Counted from the first letter of the stretch, positions 23,190-33,464 are shown. The stretch is 64,000 nucleotides of DNA from Anas platyrhynchos (GCF_047663525.1 NC_092587.1:197901501-197965500); one strand, 5' to 3'. Program-made: numbers and translations. Notes: generated by a model not told the origin, from the sequence alone.

Positions 23190-23330
23190 CAGGGGTCCCG
23201 ACACATGTCCCACCCACTGCCCTTTCCTTGCTGGGCAGCCGTTTGCTGAGCAAAAGCTGTAGCAGCAAATCCTCCTCTTGTGTGCTTGCAGAATGCTGAC
23301 AGCATTCATTCAGGAGAGCTCCTCGAGGAT
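23190..23330 (+). repeat. Recurrent intron-exon boundary module
   Basis: The stretch running from 'gacacatgtcccaccc' through 'cttgtgtgcttgcag' to 'gctgacagca' recurs, diverged, near 28,000-28,150 and in part near 24,605-24,690. It contains a splice-acceptor-like end (TGTGTGCTTGCAG). At 28,095-28,150 a 31-bp piece (GGCTGCTGACAGCACGTCAGG plus flank) is itself tandemly doubled. It marks repeated ancestral exon starts of one gene family. Confidence 0.45.
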
Positions 23331-23342
23331 GGGAGAAGAGGG

Positions 23343-24047
23343 TGTAATAAATGGCTCAGTCTTCAAAATAGGACTATAATCAAAGTTTACAATTTATTAA
23401 AGGAATAGAGGTAAGCAAACAGCGATGGGTGCGCTGGGAGTCTCTGCTCCACCAAGACACCCACCAGTTACATCAAGCAGCTGATTTGTATGCTCCCAGG
23501 CTGATACATATTCATTACTACTTCTAAATAAAACAGGGTTATTATAATTAGTTTCTGGAATCCCAACTGGAGCATGTGTATCAGTCTCCGGTGGTCCCTC
23601 TGGGGGTCTCTGGGGGGTCTCTCGTGCTGAAGGCTCATAGTCTTCCTCCCTCTTGTCCTTCTCCTTTGTCCAACTTGGCTGTATGTCAGAGACTTGTGCA
23701 ACATCCCCTGCAAGCTTTGTCTTTTAGTTGTTCTTCAGCTCTCGCCATCTCCTTAATCTCCTGGCCAGATATCAGAGACTTGCATAGTGTCCCATGCAAT
23801 AGTCATAATAGTTAGCAGTTATTCTGAAACCCCCCAGATATCAGAGACTTCAAGGAAAAGCCTACAAATGCATTGCCCTTCAAGCTCTCTATTGACACGA
23901 ATTGCTAAACCATTCCTTTGCAAGATACGAGAATTATATACGTTAACCACTCTGTTCTTCTTAGACTTGTGGTTATACAAGGGTATGTAAGACAGAAGGT
24001 CACATTCATCATACCATGCGGCCCTAGCATTGTTCCATACTGACACA
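23343..24047 (-). mobile_element. Solo LTR, minus orientation
   Basis: Read on the minus strand, the element starts TGTGTCAG and ends TTTATTACA (TG...CA). It has AATAAATTG near the 3' end (+ strand 23,388-23,396) and a TATATAAT-like box near 23,935. Three U3-like repeats of CAAGTCTCTGAYATMYRG are present. No retroviral coding sequence adjoins it. A clear target-site duplication was not seen. Confidence 0.65.
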
Positions 24048-24830
24048 AATCAGATGAACATATCTCACAAGGGGAAGGGCAAGCGCTGTGCTGCAGCCTG
24101 GCCCCAAACTCAAGCCCCTGCCTGCGAGGCTCACCAGAGAGCAGGACAAGTAGCCACTGCATCTGTGTGCCCATTGCCGGGCTGTTTCACGGGTTGCCTT
24201 TGTGGAGATTTGATGTTTCTCTCTAATCGTTGCATGCTCAGCACAAAGCATGTTTTTGCAGGCATTGCTCTCCTGCGCACACTGCCAGTGTACAGCCAGG
24301 GAAGCAGCTGCTGCAGCAGCTCAGAGCAGAAGGCCACGGTTGTTCACTCACCCAATGCAGCTGCAAAGGAGCCTCCATTTTTTCGGGGAACTCCAGGCCT
24401 CTGGGTACAGCAAGGGACAGGGTTCCCCTATCTCTGGTTCTCTCTCTCCCCTCTTTGCTGGGAGGCTCTGGATGAGGGCCTCTACTTCTCTGATTTGGCA
24501 GGTGGCTGCCACAGCTTGCACCACGGCTTCTCCTTGGGCCAGACCTCAGAAAAGAGACACTGGTCCTCGCAGAGAGCTGCCGCCTGCTGGAAAAGCAAGA
24601 CCAGGTTGTTGAGCAAAAGCTATAGCAGCAAATCCTCGTCTTGTGTGCTTGCAAGATGCTGGCAATGCATCAGGTGAGCTCCACAAGGATGGCAGAACAG
24701 GGATAGGGTTGTTACAAGGGTAGTGCTTCTGAAGATTTGACGTTTCTCTAACCACTTCATGCCCTTCTCCCCTGCAGGAAATAGGCTGCCTGTGCCGCCA
24801 GCAAGACAAAAGAACTCTGAGAAGAACTTC

Positions 24831-25340
24831 AGAGAAGTTGTTCCTTGTCAATTTTGCTTTGGCACTATCAAAAGTCATCTGCTAACCAACCAGCCAGCCT
24901 TCATAACCGAAGACAGCTGAACCATGGATTGCAGGCCCAGCAAAGTCAAAGTCAACATCACAACCGAGGTTTAGGCATTCACGTTTATATGCTGACTTGA
25001 TTTTACCACTCTTCTTTCCTGTATTTGGTGAGAAAGTTGTATCAAACGTCAACTTCAAGCCTTTGGCAATCTGATCTTCAATTGCAATTTCTGTTCCCAG
25101 AGTGTTATCTGTGTTCCGTTTTTCTGTGAAAGTCAGCCCATACTCAGCCCACTTGTATTTGGTCTCCAAGCTCCCATTAACTTTTCCAGTGTCGGTGTTC
25201 GAAGAACCAGATGTTGTGAACTCCACCCCACTTGCAGATTTTGTTTTCACATCCAGCTTCACCAACCCAAACCCATATCCTTTATTGAAGGTATCTCTGG
25301 CAGATTTGCCAAGGTCTGCGTACGACGGAGGAATTGCCAT
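24831..25340 (-). pseudogene. VDAC2 retrocopy, first unit, truncated and with stop
   Basis: The minus strand encodes an intronless start of a voltage-dependent anion channel, closest to VDAC2: [64 protein letters not shown] proteins form the beta-barrel pore of the outer mitochondrial membrane. About 170 of about 280 residues are present. Homology ends at KLTRNNFS, so roughly the last third of the barrel is missing. In this copy codon 153 is TAG (WLVG then stop), while the second unit has TAC. Loss of introns shows retroposition; no poly(A) remains because the 3' end is gone. Confidence 0.9.
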
Positions 25341-25664
25341 TGGAGCTGGCTGGCGCGGGAGGGCGGCTTAGCTCTGCCACGAAGCTTCTCTCCAAGAGAA
25401 AAACCTGCCCTTTCTGAGCCTTGTTTTCCTTCGTGAAGGATGAGGGCTCCTGCAAAGCCTGCTGCCCTGGAAGTGTTCTTGCCCTTAGCTTCAGAGGCCG
25501 AGGGCTGGGGCCTTTCATGCTGCCTTTCTGAGAGAAAGCAGGCTGCAGGGAAACTGCCCTGAGCCTGGGGAAACCCTGAGGGGACGACTGCCCCACTGCC
25601 ATGGGACAGCTCCCACATTAGCACTCCCCTCTAAAAATGCTCCCTGTTTCTGCTTCCCCTGTAG

Positions 25665-26357
25665 CAGAAGATGCAGGCGGAAATGCAGAGGCTGCAGAGG
25701 GGGTGTGCTTCCTCCATGGCACTCATGGACCTGAAGAACGCTCTGCAGCTGGTACCAGTGGAGATGAAGCATCAGCATGTCCTCATCCCTCTCCCTCCAG
25801 CGAAGAAGGCTGAGGCAGCTCCCCTCAGCAAATCAAGTGCCAGGTAAGTGTGGGCCAGCTCCCACAAAGGCCAGGAAAAGCTGAGCTGCATCAGGCTGCC
25901 CGAGGGATCCAGCATGCGGGTTGCTCAGCTCTGGGCTTTGGCTCTCCATCCCCTGGCTGCTTCGGGGAGGCAATGACTGTGGAGAGGACCTTGCCTCCAG
26001 ACGTTCCCCTGCAGACCCAAAGTCCTGAAGCTCCCCTGCAGCCGACAGTCACGTACCCACAGTGGAAGGGGGCTGTGCTCCCTGCTCCTGGGGCTGGGGG
26101 CAGGCAGAGCTGGGGACCTTCAGATCCTACCTGAGAGTTTTTTTCTCTGTTGATGCAGCTACCAATTAGTACGGAGTGTGCGGGCGGGGAAAGTGATGGA
26201 GAAGAGAAAGGAGGCCTGGAAAATCACTGGGCTGCGGCGCACTGCCTCTGTCTTGCTTCCGCGATTGCGCTCTACACACATTTCTTATTTCATTTCATTA
26301 AGATGTAATATTTATCTTTATTTCAATAATATTTATCTTTATTTCATTAAGATTTAA
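25665..26357 (+). CDS. Two C-terminal exons of a CCDC81-like gene
   Basis: Exon 1 (25,665-25,843) follows CCCCTGTAG and ends CCAG|GTAAGT. It reads QKMQAEMQRLQRG, MALMDLKNALQLVPVEMKHQ, HVLIPLPPAKKAEAAPLSKS. Exon 2 (26,159-26,357) follows TTGATGCAG and joins in phase (AG|C), giving SYQLVRSVRAGKVMEKRKEA. It then runs through an AT-rich stretch to TAA at 26,355-26,357, overlapping an AATAAA signal. Charged helical character and position fit the C-terminal coiled coil of CCDC81-type proteins. This is family-level inference from remembered features, not an alignment. No N-terminal exons are joined to it here, so it may be a gene remnant. Confidence 0.5.
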
Positions 26358-26934
26358 TAAACAAACAAACGGCTGTTCTACAGTTTTCTTTCCACACCCG
26401 AATGGATCACTGTGCACGCTCCGCGGGGCCTGCTCGAGGTTTGTACGGGCCAGAAATGAGAGAGCTTCATTCTCGGTACCGGGTTGCTCAGCTCGCTGGT
26501 GGCCCTACAGGAAAGATGCTCCCTGAGTGCACAGAGAGAGAGAGAAAAGCTGCTCCCCGACAGGGCAGCTCCTGACCCTTCCTCTGACAGCCCTGGCGGC
26601 CATTTGGCAGTTCTGCCTGCCCCCCCGCGCCACAAGCTGGCTGAGGCCTTGGCCTGTCCGCAGCACGGCTGTCAGTGGTGTCGGGCGGCATCTAGAGCCA
26701 AGAGGCCTTTCCTTTTCTTTGTGCTGAAGGAAACTTTGTGCTGTCTGGAGAGGCAGTGCCTCTTTGCTCCAAGTCTTGCAGGGTTGCCTCTCACTTTGAG
26801 GGCCCTGTTTTTCGTCAGCATTTGTGAGGGGCTTCTGCATGCGCCCCGCTCACTTGTTGCGGCCAGGGCTTCCCCCCAGGATGTCTGGGCAGGCCCATGC
26901 CGCTGGGCAGGCTCTGGGTGGGCCTCGTTCCCTG

Positions 26935-27280
26935 CAGGGGCAGGCGTCTGCCCCTGAGCCCAGAGCCCAGGAGCGGCTCCTGCACTCGCGGCTGCCCCTG
27001 CGCGGGCTGCTGCCGCTGCTTCTGGAACCTTCCTGCAGCCTCTGGCAGCTGGCGCCTGCGTGGCGGCCGCACGTTGGGCTTGGCAGCCTGGCATCTGCAG
27101 GCCGTGCCAGCCTGCAGCATGGCATTGGCGGCCTTGTTGCCGTCCCCAGGGCACGGCTGAAAGGGGATTTGGGGCATTTGCTTTCCAGGGGCTGGGCACG
27201 TTGGGGATGCAATACCCCACCACGTGCACAGGCAGTTCGCACTGAACAAGGTGGGCTTTGCAGCCTCGTCCTGCCCTCGT
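26935..27280 (-). repeat. Recurrent GC-rich module, copy 3 (inverted, longest form)
   Basis: This is the same module as at 15,700, inverted. It extends further to include 'cacgtgcacaggcagttcgcactgaacaagg', which is also found near 21,975 and, in + orientation, near 35,690-35,715. Long minus-strand frames cross it, but they are Ala/Gln/Arg-rich with no recognisable domain. Confidence 0.6.
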
Positions 27281-27797
27281 AGCCTGCTCCCTCCTGCAGC
27301 TGCCACCCCACAGCCCGCCTCCTCAAGCAGAAGAAACGCCCCAGCGGTAGCCTGCAAAGTGCAGGTGTGCCAGGGGCCCCTTGCTGCTCTGGCAATATGC
27401 ACAACAGAAGAGCCCAGCTCCAGCAGAAGGACGGGATGCGTACTGCCTGGCGCTTGTGCGTTGCCTGTGGCCCGAGTGGGCAAGCCAGCATGTAGCCGGA
27501 GCCGGTTCTCAAGGCTTTCCCTATTAGTTGGGAACCCCGTGGAGGGTTTTTCCTGAGCTGAGGGTGTTGGCTGTGCTCTTCCTAGCCCAGCTCTTCTGTA
27601 GGGGGCAAAAAGGAGGGAGCTGGGAAGCTCCCAGACACTGAGGCCATCTCCAGGGCTCTCCGCAGTGACGCCATCTGGCACCTTCCCATGAGCAGTGGCC
27701 AAAGCACAAGGGCCCGTCTTCTTTGTTGGGGAAGCCCCGCGCTGCATTTCCAGTGCCAGAAATGCTTAAATACCGTTCCTCCTTTCTTGCTTTTCAG

Positions 27798-27877
27798 CGT
27801 GTCTTAGTACCTGGGCTGGGTGCCTCCTTCCTTATTAAAGTGGGGCTGCTCTTGTTTTTTGCTTTGAGCTCCTCCAG
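27798..27877 (+). CDS. Small exon resembling a CCDC81 first-HU-domain start
   Basis: An 80-bp segment lies between CTTGCTTTTCAG and CCAG|GTAAAG and reads RVLVPGLGASFLIKVGLLLF. The VLVPGLGASF core resembles the V-x-I/V-P-G-L-G-T-F turn of the first HU domain of CCDC81-type proteins. The rest does not look like HU, so if related it is degenerate. Confidence 0.35.
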
Positions 27878-28479
27878 GTAAAGAAGCCCACTTTTCAGCT
27901 CTCGGAGAACTTTGCCTGTCTTCCCGGAGTCCCACATAAGAAAGAAAGAGACTTTTCCCGTTTCTTTCTCAGGTGAATTTGGCCGCATCAGCAGGAAAAG
28001 TGTCCTGACACATGTCCTACTGACTGTCTTTTCCTTGCCGGGCAGCTGCTTGGTGAGCACCGGCTGTTGCAGCACTTCCTCCCCTTGTGTGCTTGCAGGC
28101 TGCTGACAGCACGTCAGGAGAGCTTGCAGGCTGCTGACAGCACGTCAGGTTCTTGCAGTGGAAAATTCCACTAACCTTGCATTTTCAAAAGGGATTGTGC
28201 GGGCATGGCAGTAGCATACCAGGTGAAGTATTTTAAGCAGATAAGGGGAATGTCCCACAGTCGCAAAATGAGGAGGATAGCTAAGAAAAGCAGGAGAATC
28301 AGGGCAAAAATCAGTAACAAACAAATAAATAAATAAATAAATCACGGGCATTCTGGTCACGAGAGATGAAGAAAAAAATAATTAAAAAAAAAAAAAAGGA
28401 AAAGGGGAAAATAAAGGTTGGTCAAATAAAATTGTACATATATGGCGTAGTAGTAAGCATCGCGTGGTTTGTGAACCTG

Positions 28480-28975
28480 ATTCTCCCCCTGTACTCAGCT
28501 CTGGTGAGGTCGCGCCATGAATACCCTGTTCAGTTTTGGGGCCCTCACTGCAGGAAGGACGTGGAGGTCCTGGAGCATGTCCAAGGAAGGGGAAAGGAGC
28601 AGCCGAAGGGCCCAGGGAGCAAGTCGTGTGAGGAGTGCTGAGGGAGCTGGGGTTATGTAGCCTAGAGGAAAGGAGGCTTGGGGGAGACCTTATCACTGTG
28701 TACAAGGACCTCAGAGAAGGTTGTAGTGCGGTGGGGGTCAGTCCCATCTCCCAAGCAACAGGCGGTAGGAGAAGAGGAAAAAGTGGGGCCGCGGGAGGTT
28801 TAGGTGGATTTAGGTTTAGGTTTAGGCAAAAAGTCTTCAACAAAAGGGTTGTGAAGCATTGGAACAGGCTGCCCAGGGAAGTAGTTGAGTCACCATCCCT
28901 GGAGGCATTCGAAAGCCGTGTAGATCTGGTGCCGAGGGACACGGTTCAGTGGTAGATTCTATGATTCTGTACTTC
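28480..28975 (+). mobile_element. CR1 LINE 3' part
   Basis: The sense strand reads LILPLYSALVRSRHEYPVQF and WGPHCRKDVEVLE, then, after a frame change, LGLCSLEERRLGGDLITVYK, KVFNKRVVKHWNRLPREVV. It ends with GATTCTATGATTCTGT. It contains a short TTTAGG hexamer repeat at about 28,799-28,827. Confidence 0.9.
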
Positions 28976-29076
28976 TCTGACTGTGAGAGGCCCCGGGTTG
29001 GCATGGCCTGCACCACTCTTTCTCCTGAGATCAATGGCACAGAGAGGAGCACTGGGGGCAAAAGTCTGCCTGAGCT

Positions 29077-29082
29077 TTTATT
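29077..29082 (-). promoter_or_regulatory. Polyadenylation signal of the four-exon gene
   Basis: AATAAA on the minus strand lies 178 bp after the stop codon of the last exon. It is retained in the second unit (51,884-51,889) and in the inverted paralogue (44,913-44,918). Confidence 0.7.
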
Positions 29083-29259
29083 CAGAGCAGAAAGCAGCCG
29101 CAGCTGAGCTGAGGCTGGGGGCAGGATGTGGTGGGGCATCTGAATTCCTGGGGCGCTGTCCTGTGCCTCGCAGTGATGCTTCCGTGGGTGCTGCAAAGCT
29201 TCCTGAGGGCCAGCTGCCAGCTCCGAGCATCCTCCTGGGACTGGCACAGCCGGGCGCGG

Positions 29260-32200
29260 CTACTCTCGCTGTCCTGCGATGCAGCTGCAGCGGAAAGCCC
29301 TGCGCAGCGCGCGAAGTGCCCTCCTGATGCGGGAGGGCCGTGGCTGGCGCGCCGGGGCTTGTGCGAGGTCAAGGGTGCCTGTGGGGGACACAGAGGTGTA
29401 GGTTAGGGCCTGAGCGGGTGCTGGGCGAGCCTGTCCCCCCCTCCAAGGCCTTTCCCCGGGGAGGGGTGGCCCAGGACCAGCCAGCCCCCCTGCGCGTGGT
29501 GCTGCCAACCTTGTGCTTGGTGCTGCTCGCTGCGCTGAACAGGCCCGGCCAACAGATCCTGGGACGGCGCTTGTGTCTGGGATGTTGCTGGCTCATCCGC
29601 TGGCGTATCTTTGGTGCAGGAGGAGGACTGCGCTTGGCCTCCCTGCTCGATGGCCACCTGCATGGGGAGAGGAACAGCACGGGCAGCTGAGGAAAGGGAT
29701 GTCAGCCCTTGTGCCTGGGGCATGTGGAAATGCAGAGCAGCAAGCAGCTCCCGGCACGCACACCCAATGCACTGCTTCTGCCTGGGGCCGCCCTGGATGC
29801 CTGGTGCCCACCACGTGTGCTGTGCTTACCTGGTGCCCAGGAACCAAGGGAGTGGCTGCTGCTCCTGCTTCGTCAGCTGCTGCTGGGCGGAGATCTGTGA
29901 TGGCCTCCCGGAGAGGCTCTGCAGCCAAAGGAGAAGCCCCTTCTCCACCTTCTTCTTGTGGCATTGCTGCTGCAGCGAGAGGGGCTTCATTGGCCTCCCC
30001 CACAGGGCCTCTGGCCAAGGCAGAGGCCGAGGATGTACATTCTGCAGGCTCTGGTGTGGGAGGAGGCACCCTGGGCACTGTGACCCAGGGAGCACTTGCT
30101 GCCTTGCTTGGGGCTCCCGCTCCCTGGATGATGGCTACAGAGTGGAGTAGGACTGCAGCCACGATGGTGTCAACTCTTTCATCCAGCTCTTCATCAGAGA
30201 CACTGCAGGCATGTCGGGCACGTCCCTGGCTCTCCACCATCACGGCAGCGCTGTGCTCGCTGGGGCTTGGAGAGGCCGATGGTTTTGACTGTGGAGCCCC
30301 ACGTGTCAGGGGAGGCGTCCTGTGTCCCTCATCTTCCAGAGCAGGGGCTGCTGGAGGACTTGCTGGCCTGCTCTGTGCCGGTGTTGTTGTGGTGAGAGGC
30401 GTGCTGTGCCTCTCTTCCCCAGGAATTTCTTCCTGGGGAGCAGCTGATGGGACAGTGTCCGTGGTTTGCAGCGAGCCAGGAGAGGCGCTTGCTGGGTGTT
30501 CTGCTTCTTGTGCTGCCTCCCTTTCCACACTGCTGGCTGCGCTGCCCTCTTCCTGCGGAACGTCCTGTGCGTCTGTGAAGAGGCTGGCGAACCTGGGGTT
30601 GATCCAGGAGTTGATGATGACGACCTCCTCTTCATCGCATCCCCCAGGACTGCTCTCTTTCTTGCCCCGGCCTTGGCTTGTCCCCTCGTTTCCTGTCCCC
30701 TGCCTGGGTTTGATGTGTTTCTCTCTCTGTTTTTTCTTTTTACCCTGGCCTGGGCTAGCTGCTGCAGGGTCTCTGCTGGAAGCCCTTGCTCCTGCGCATA
30801 CCCGGGAATCAGGCCCTGGCAGAGCAGTGGTCCGCCTCCTCTCCATGTCTGTCTGGACCCCGGCTGATCTCGTTGCTCTCCCTGTGCTCCCCGTGCGTGC
30901 CAAGTCCCCCAGTGCTCCAGCCAAGGCAGATGCTGAGGATGTAGAGTCTGCAGGCTCTGCTGTGGGAGGAGGCACGCTGGGTCCTGTGGCCGAGGGAGCA
31001 CTTGGTGCCTTGCTCACGGCTCCCTGGCTCATGGCTTCAGCACGGCGTATGACTGTGGAAACGATGGTCTTGACTCCTTCATCCAGCTCGTCATCACAGG
31101 CACTGGAGGCATGTCGGGCACGTCCCTGGCTCTCAACCATCACCGCAGTGCTGTGCTCACTGGGGCTTGGAGAGGCCGATGGTTTTGACTGTGGAGCCCC
31201 ACGTGTCAGGGGAGGCGTCCTGTGTCCCTCATCTTCCAGAGCAGGGGCTGCTGGAGGACTTGCTGGCCTGCTCTGTGCTGCTGTTGTTGTGGTGAGAGGC
31301 GTGCTGTGCCTCTCTTCCCCAGGAATTTCTTCCTGGGGAGCAGCTGATGGGACAGTGTCCGTGGTTTGCAGCGAGCCAGGAGAGGCGCTTGCTGGGTGTT
31401 CTGCTTCTTGTGCTGCCTCCCTGTCCACACTGCTGGCTGCGCTGCCCTCTTCCTGGGGAACGTCCTGTGCGTCTGTGAAGAGGCTGGCGAACCTGGGGTT
31501 GATCCAGGAGTTGATGATGACGACCTCCTCTTCATCGCATCCCCCAGGACTGCTCTCTTTCTTGCCCCGGCCTTGGCTTGTCCCCTCGTTGCCTGTCCCC
31601 TGCCTGGGTTTGACGTGTTTCTCTCTCTGTTGTTTTTTCTTCTTACCCTGGCCTGGGCTAGCTGCTGCAGGGTCTCTGCTGGAAGCCCTTGCTCCTGCGC
31701 ATACCCGGGAATCAGGCCCTGGCAGAGAAGTCGTCCACGTCCTCTCCAGGTCTGTCTGGACCCCGGCTGAACTTGTTGCTCTCAATTTGCACCCCGTTTG
31801 TGCCAGGTCCCCAAGTGCTGCTGATCGTTGGCCGTGTTCCCAGCTTTTTTGCGTCTTCTGCAGCACTTCAGACACGCGGGAGTGTGCTGTGTCCTGCAGT
31901 GCCGTGCAAGAGTCTGCAGGGCTGTGTGGGGCAGGGTGCCAGCTCTTCTTTAAATTCTGGGGCCCAGTTGCGGGCTGAGGTGGTGTTCTGTGTCCTTTGC
32001 TCGTGGGAGGTCTGCCCACAGGAGGAAGCCTTGCCTCCCTCATGGCTCCCTGGTTCCAGGCAAGGCCATTTCTTATTGCAGTGGAGACAAAGGCCTTTAT
32101 TCGGTCTTCCATTTCTTCGTCAGGGGATGCAAGGCTGCTTTTGGACGAGTGCCGACTCTTCCAGTTTTGGGCCGCTGCTGTGGTGAGAGGTGGTGTTCTG

Positions 32201-33355
32201 GGGCCTTTGGTCCTGGGAACTCTGCTTGAGGGAGAAAGCCTTGCCTTGCTGCTGGCTCCCTCGTTGCAGGCTACAGCGTTTGTTATGACGGTGGACACAA
32301 AGGACCGTATTGCATTGCCCATGTCCTCGTCAGGGGCCACAGGGCTGTGTGGGCCACGTTCCCGCCTCTCTGCCCTCACTGCTCTGTCCCTGTTGCCAGA
32401 GATGCAGGGAAGAGGTGGCAAAAGCTCTTGCTGGCTGCGGGCCTCTGTTCCCAATGACTTTGCCCTTCCTCCCCCTGAAGAAGCAGAGGCTGCTGCTTGC
32501 AGAGGGGGCAGCTTGCAAGTGGCCTTTTCAGATGATGATGTCTCTGCTTTAGGCACTTGCTTGGGTGCTGCTGCCTGAGTCGCTGCCTGCCTTGGCAAAG
32601 GCGGCAGGGCTGGCAGCTGGATTCTCTCGGCCTGCCTCACCCCACGGTGAGGCAGTGTCTTGATGTCTTGCGGCTTCTTCTCCATCTGCAAGAGAAGCGA
32701 GAAGAAAGGCCAAGTTACTTGGGCCATTTCTGCCATTCTGCTCCGTGTCCCCACTAGAAGTGCTGCTGTGAGCTGCCCTGCAGCGGCCCCCGGCACGCCC
32801 TGGCAGCTGCCCACGCAGAGCGGGGCTCAGCCTGCCAGGGTAATGCCCTGCCTGTCTCCTCCTGCGAGTGCTGCCTGCTCATCGCAGGCTGCCAGGGCTG
32901 CCAAAGATGTTCGACCGAACCGTCCTGGGGCTCCCGACTCCGTGTGGCAGCTGCCAGTGTGACGCACGCTCTCTGGGCACGACCGCACCGGCAGCCTGTC
33001 CGCATGGAGGGACGGTGGAGGCAGCTCCTGGCTGCGCACAGCCAGGTTGAATTAGGCCACGCTGCTCTTTGTGCCTGTGGGCACAGAACTGCCAGGGCCA
33101 CATGGGCTTTGGCTGTCCTGGGGGTGGGCTCTTCATGGAGAAACCCCAGGTTTGGGAACAACTGTGTCCAGGCCGGAGGGGCTCAGGGCCAGCTGGCCGG
33201 CTCGCTCCAGCACCGTTCTCCTCATCCTGGTGCTCTCGGTGCCATCCCGTCACACTGCTGTCCCTGTCTCGCTCCCTGAGCCTCACCTGGCGCCGCTCCT
33301 GCACGCTCCGCTGCCCTTCAGCGGGCTGGGAGTCATCCTTATTCTGCTGCTCCAT
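29260..33355 (-). CDS. Novel four-exon gene, Pro/Ser/Ala-rich protein of about 1,063 residues
   Basis: Exons on the minus strand are 33,355-33,287 (ATG, MEQQNKDDSQPAEG...), 32,685-29,830 (2,856 bp), 29,657-29,510 and 29,378-29,260 (stop). All junctions have good GT/AG signals and compatible phases (0, 0, 1), and no stop interrupts the frame. Residue features: four amphipathic helices near 149-160 (IRSFVSTVITNA), 219-230 (IKAFVSTAIRNG), 561-572 (VKTIVSTVIRRA) and about 860-871 (VDTIVAAVLLHS); two SAGVQTD motifs near 329-335 and 630-636; KKKKQ basic patches; and two INSWINPRFASLFTDAQDVP blocks. A 900-bp internal tandem duplication makes up most of exon 2. The C-terminus (IRRALRALRRAFRC) is a basic helix. 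No signal peptide, membrane span or known domain is seen. A TATA box lies 110 bp upstream of the ATG. Family unknown; probably bird- or clade-restricted. Low complexity leaves some doubt that it is translated. Confidence 0.7.
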
Positions 33356-33464
33356 GCTATGCTCCAGGTCCTCTGACCAAGAACTCCAACAGGCACCCAG
33401 GGGAGCTGCTGCCTCCTGACAGAGCTGCTCTCCTGAGAGTGAGTGGGCAGCCCGGGGCTCGGGC

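Noticed and set aside
24252-24528. A possible exon between TTTTTGCAG and TTGGCAG|GTGG with a CAHC motif
   Set aside because: The frame with the CxxC does not continue in a convincing way and no neighbouring exon joins in phase.
26815-27747. A 310-codon minus-strand frame across the GC-rich module
   Set aside because: Several overlapping frames are open here on both strands because stops are rare in this composition; no domain, splice linkage or start context supports any one.
28799-28827. TTTAGG repeat as an interstitial telomere
   Set aside because: The vertebrate telomere unit is TTAGGG. The run is only a few units and lies inside a CR1 copy.
29513-31978. An 821-codon open frame on the + strand, opposite exon 2 of the four-exon gene (and 823 codons at 52,320-54,791)
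   Set aside because: It is a mirror of the minus-strand exon in a GC-rich, repetitive sequence. The splice sites, TATA box, poly(A) signal and conserved motifs all support the minus strand.
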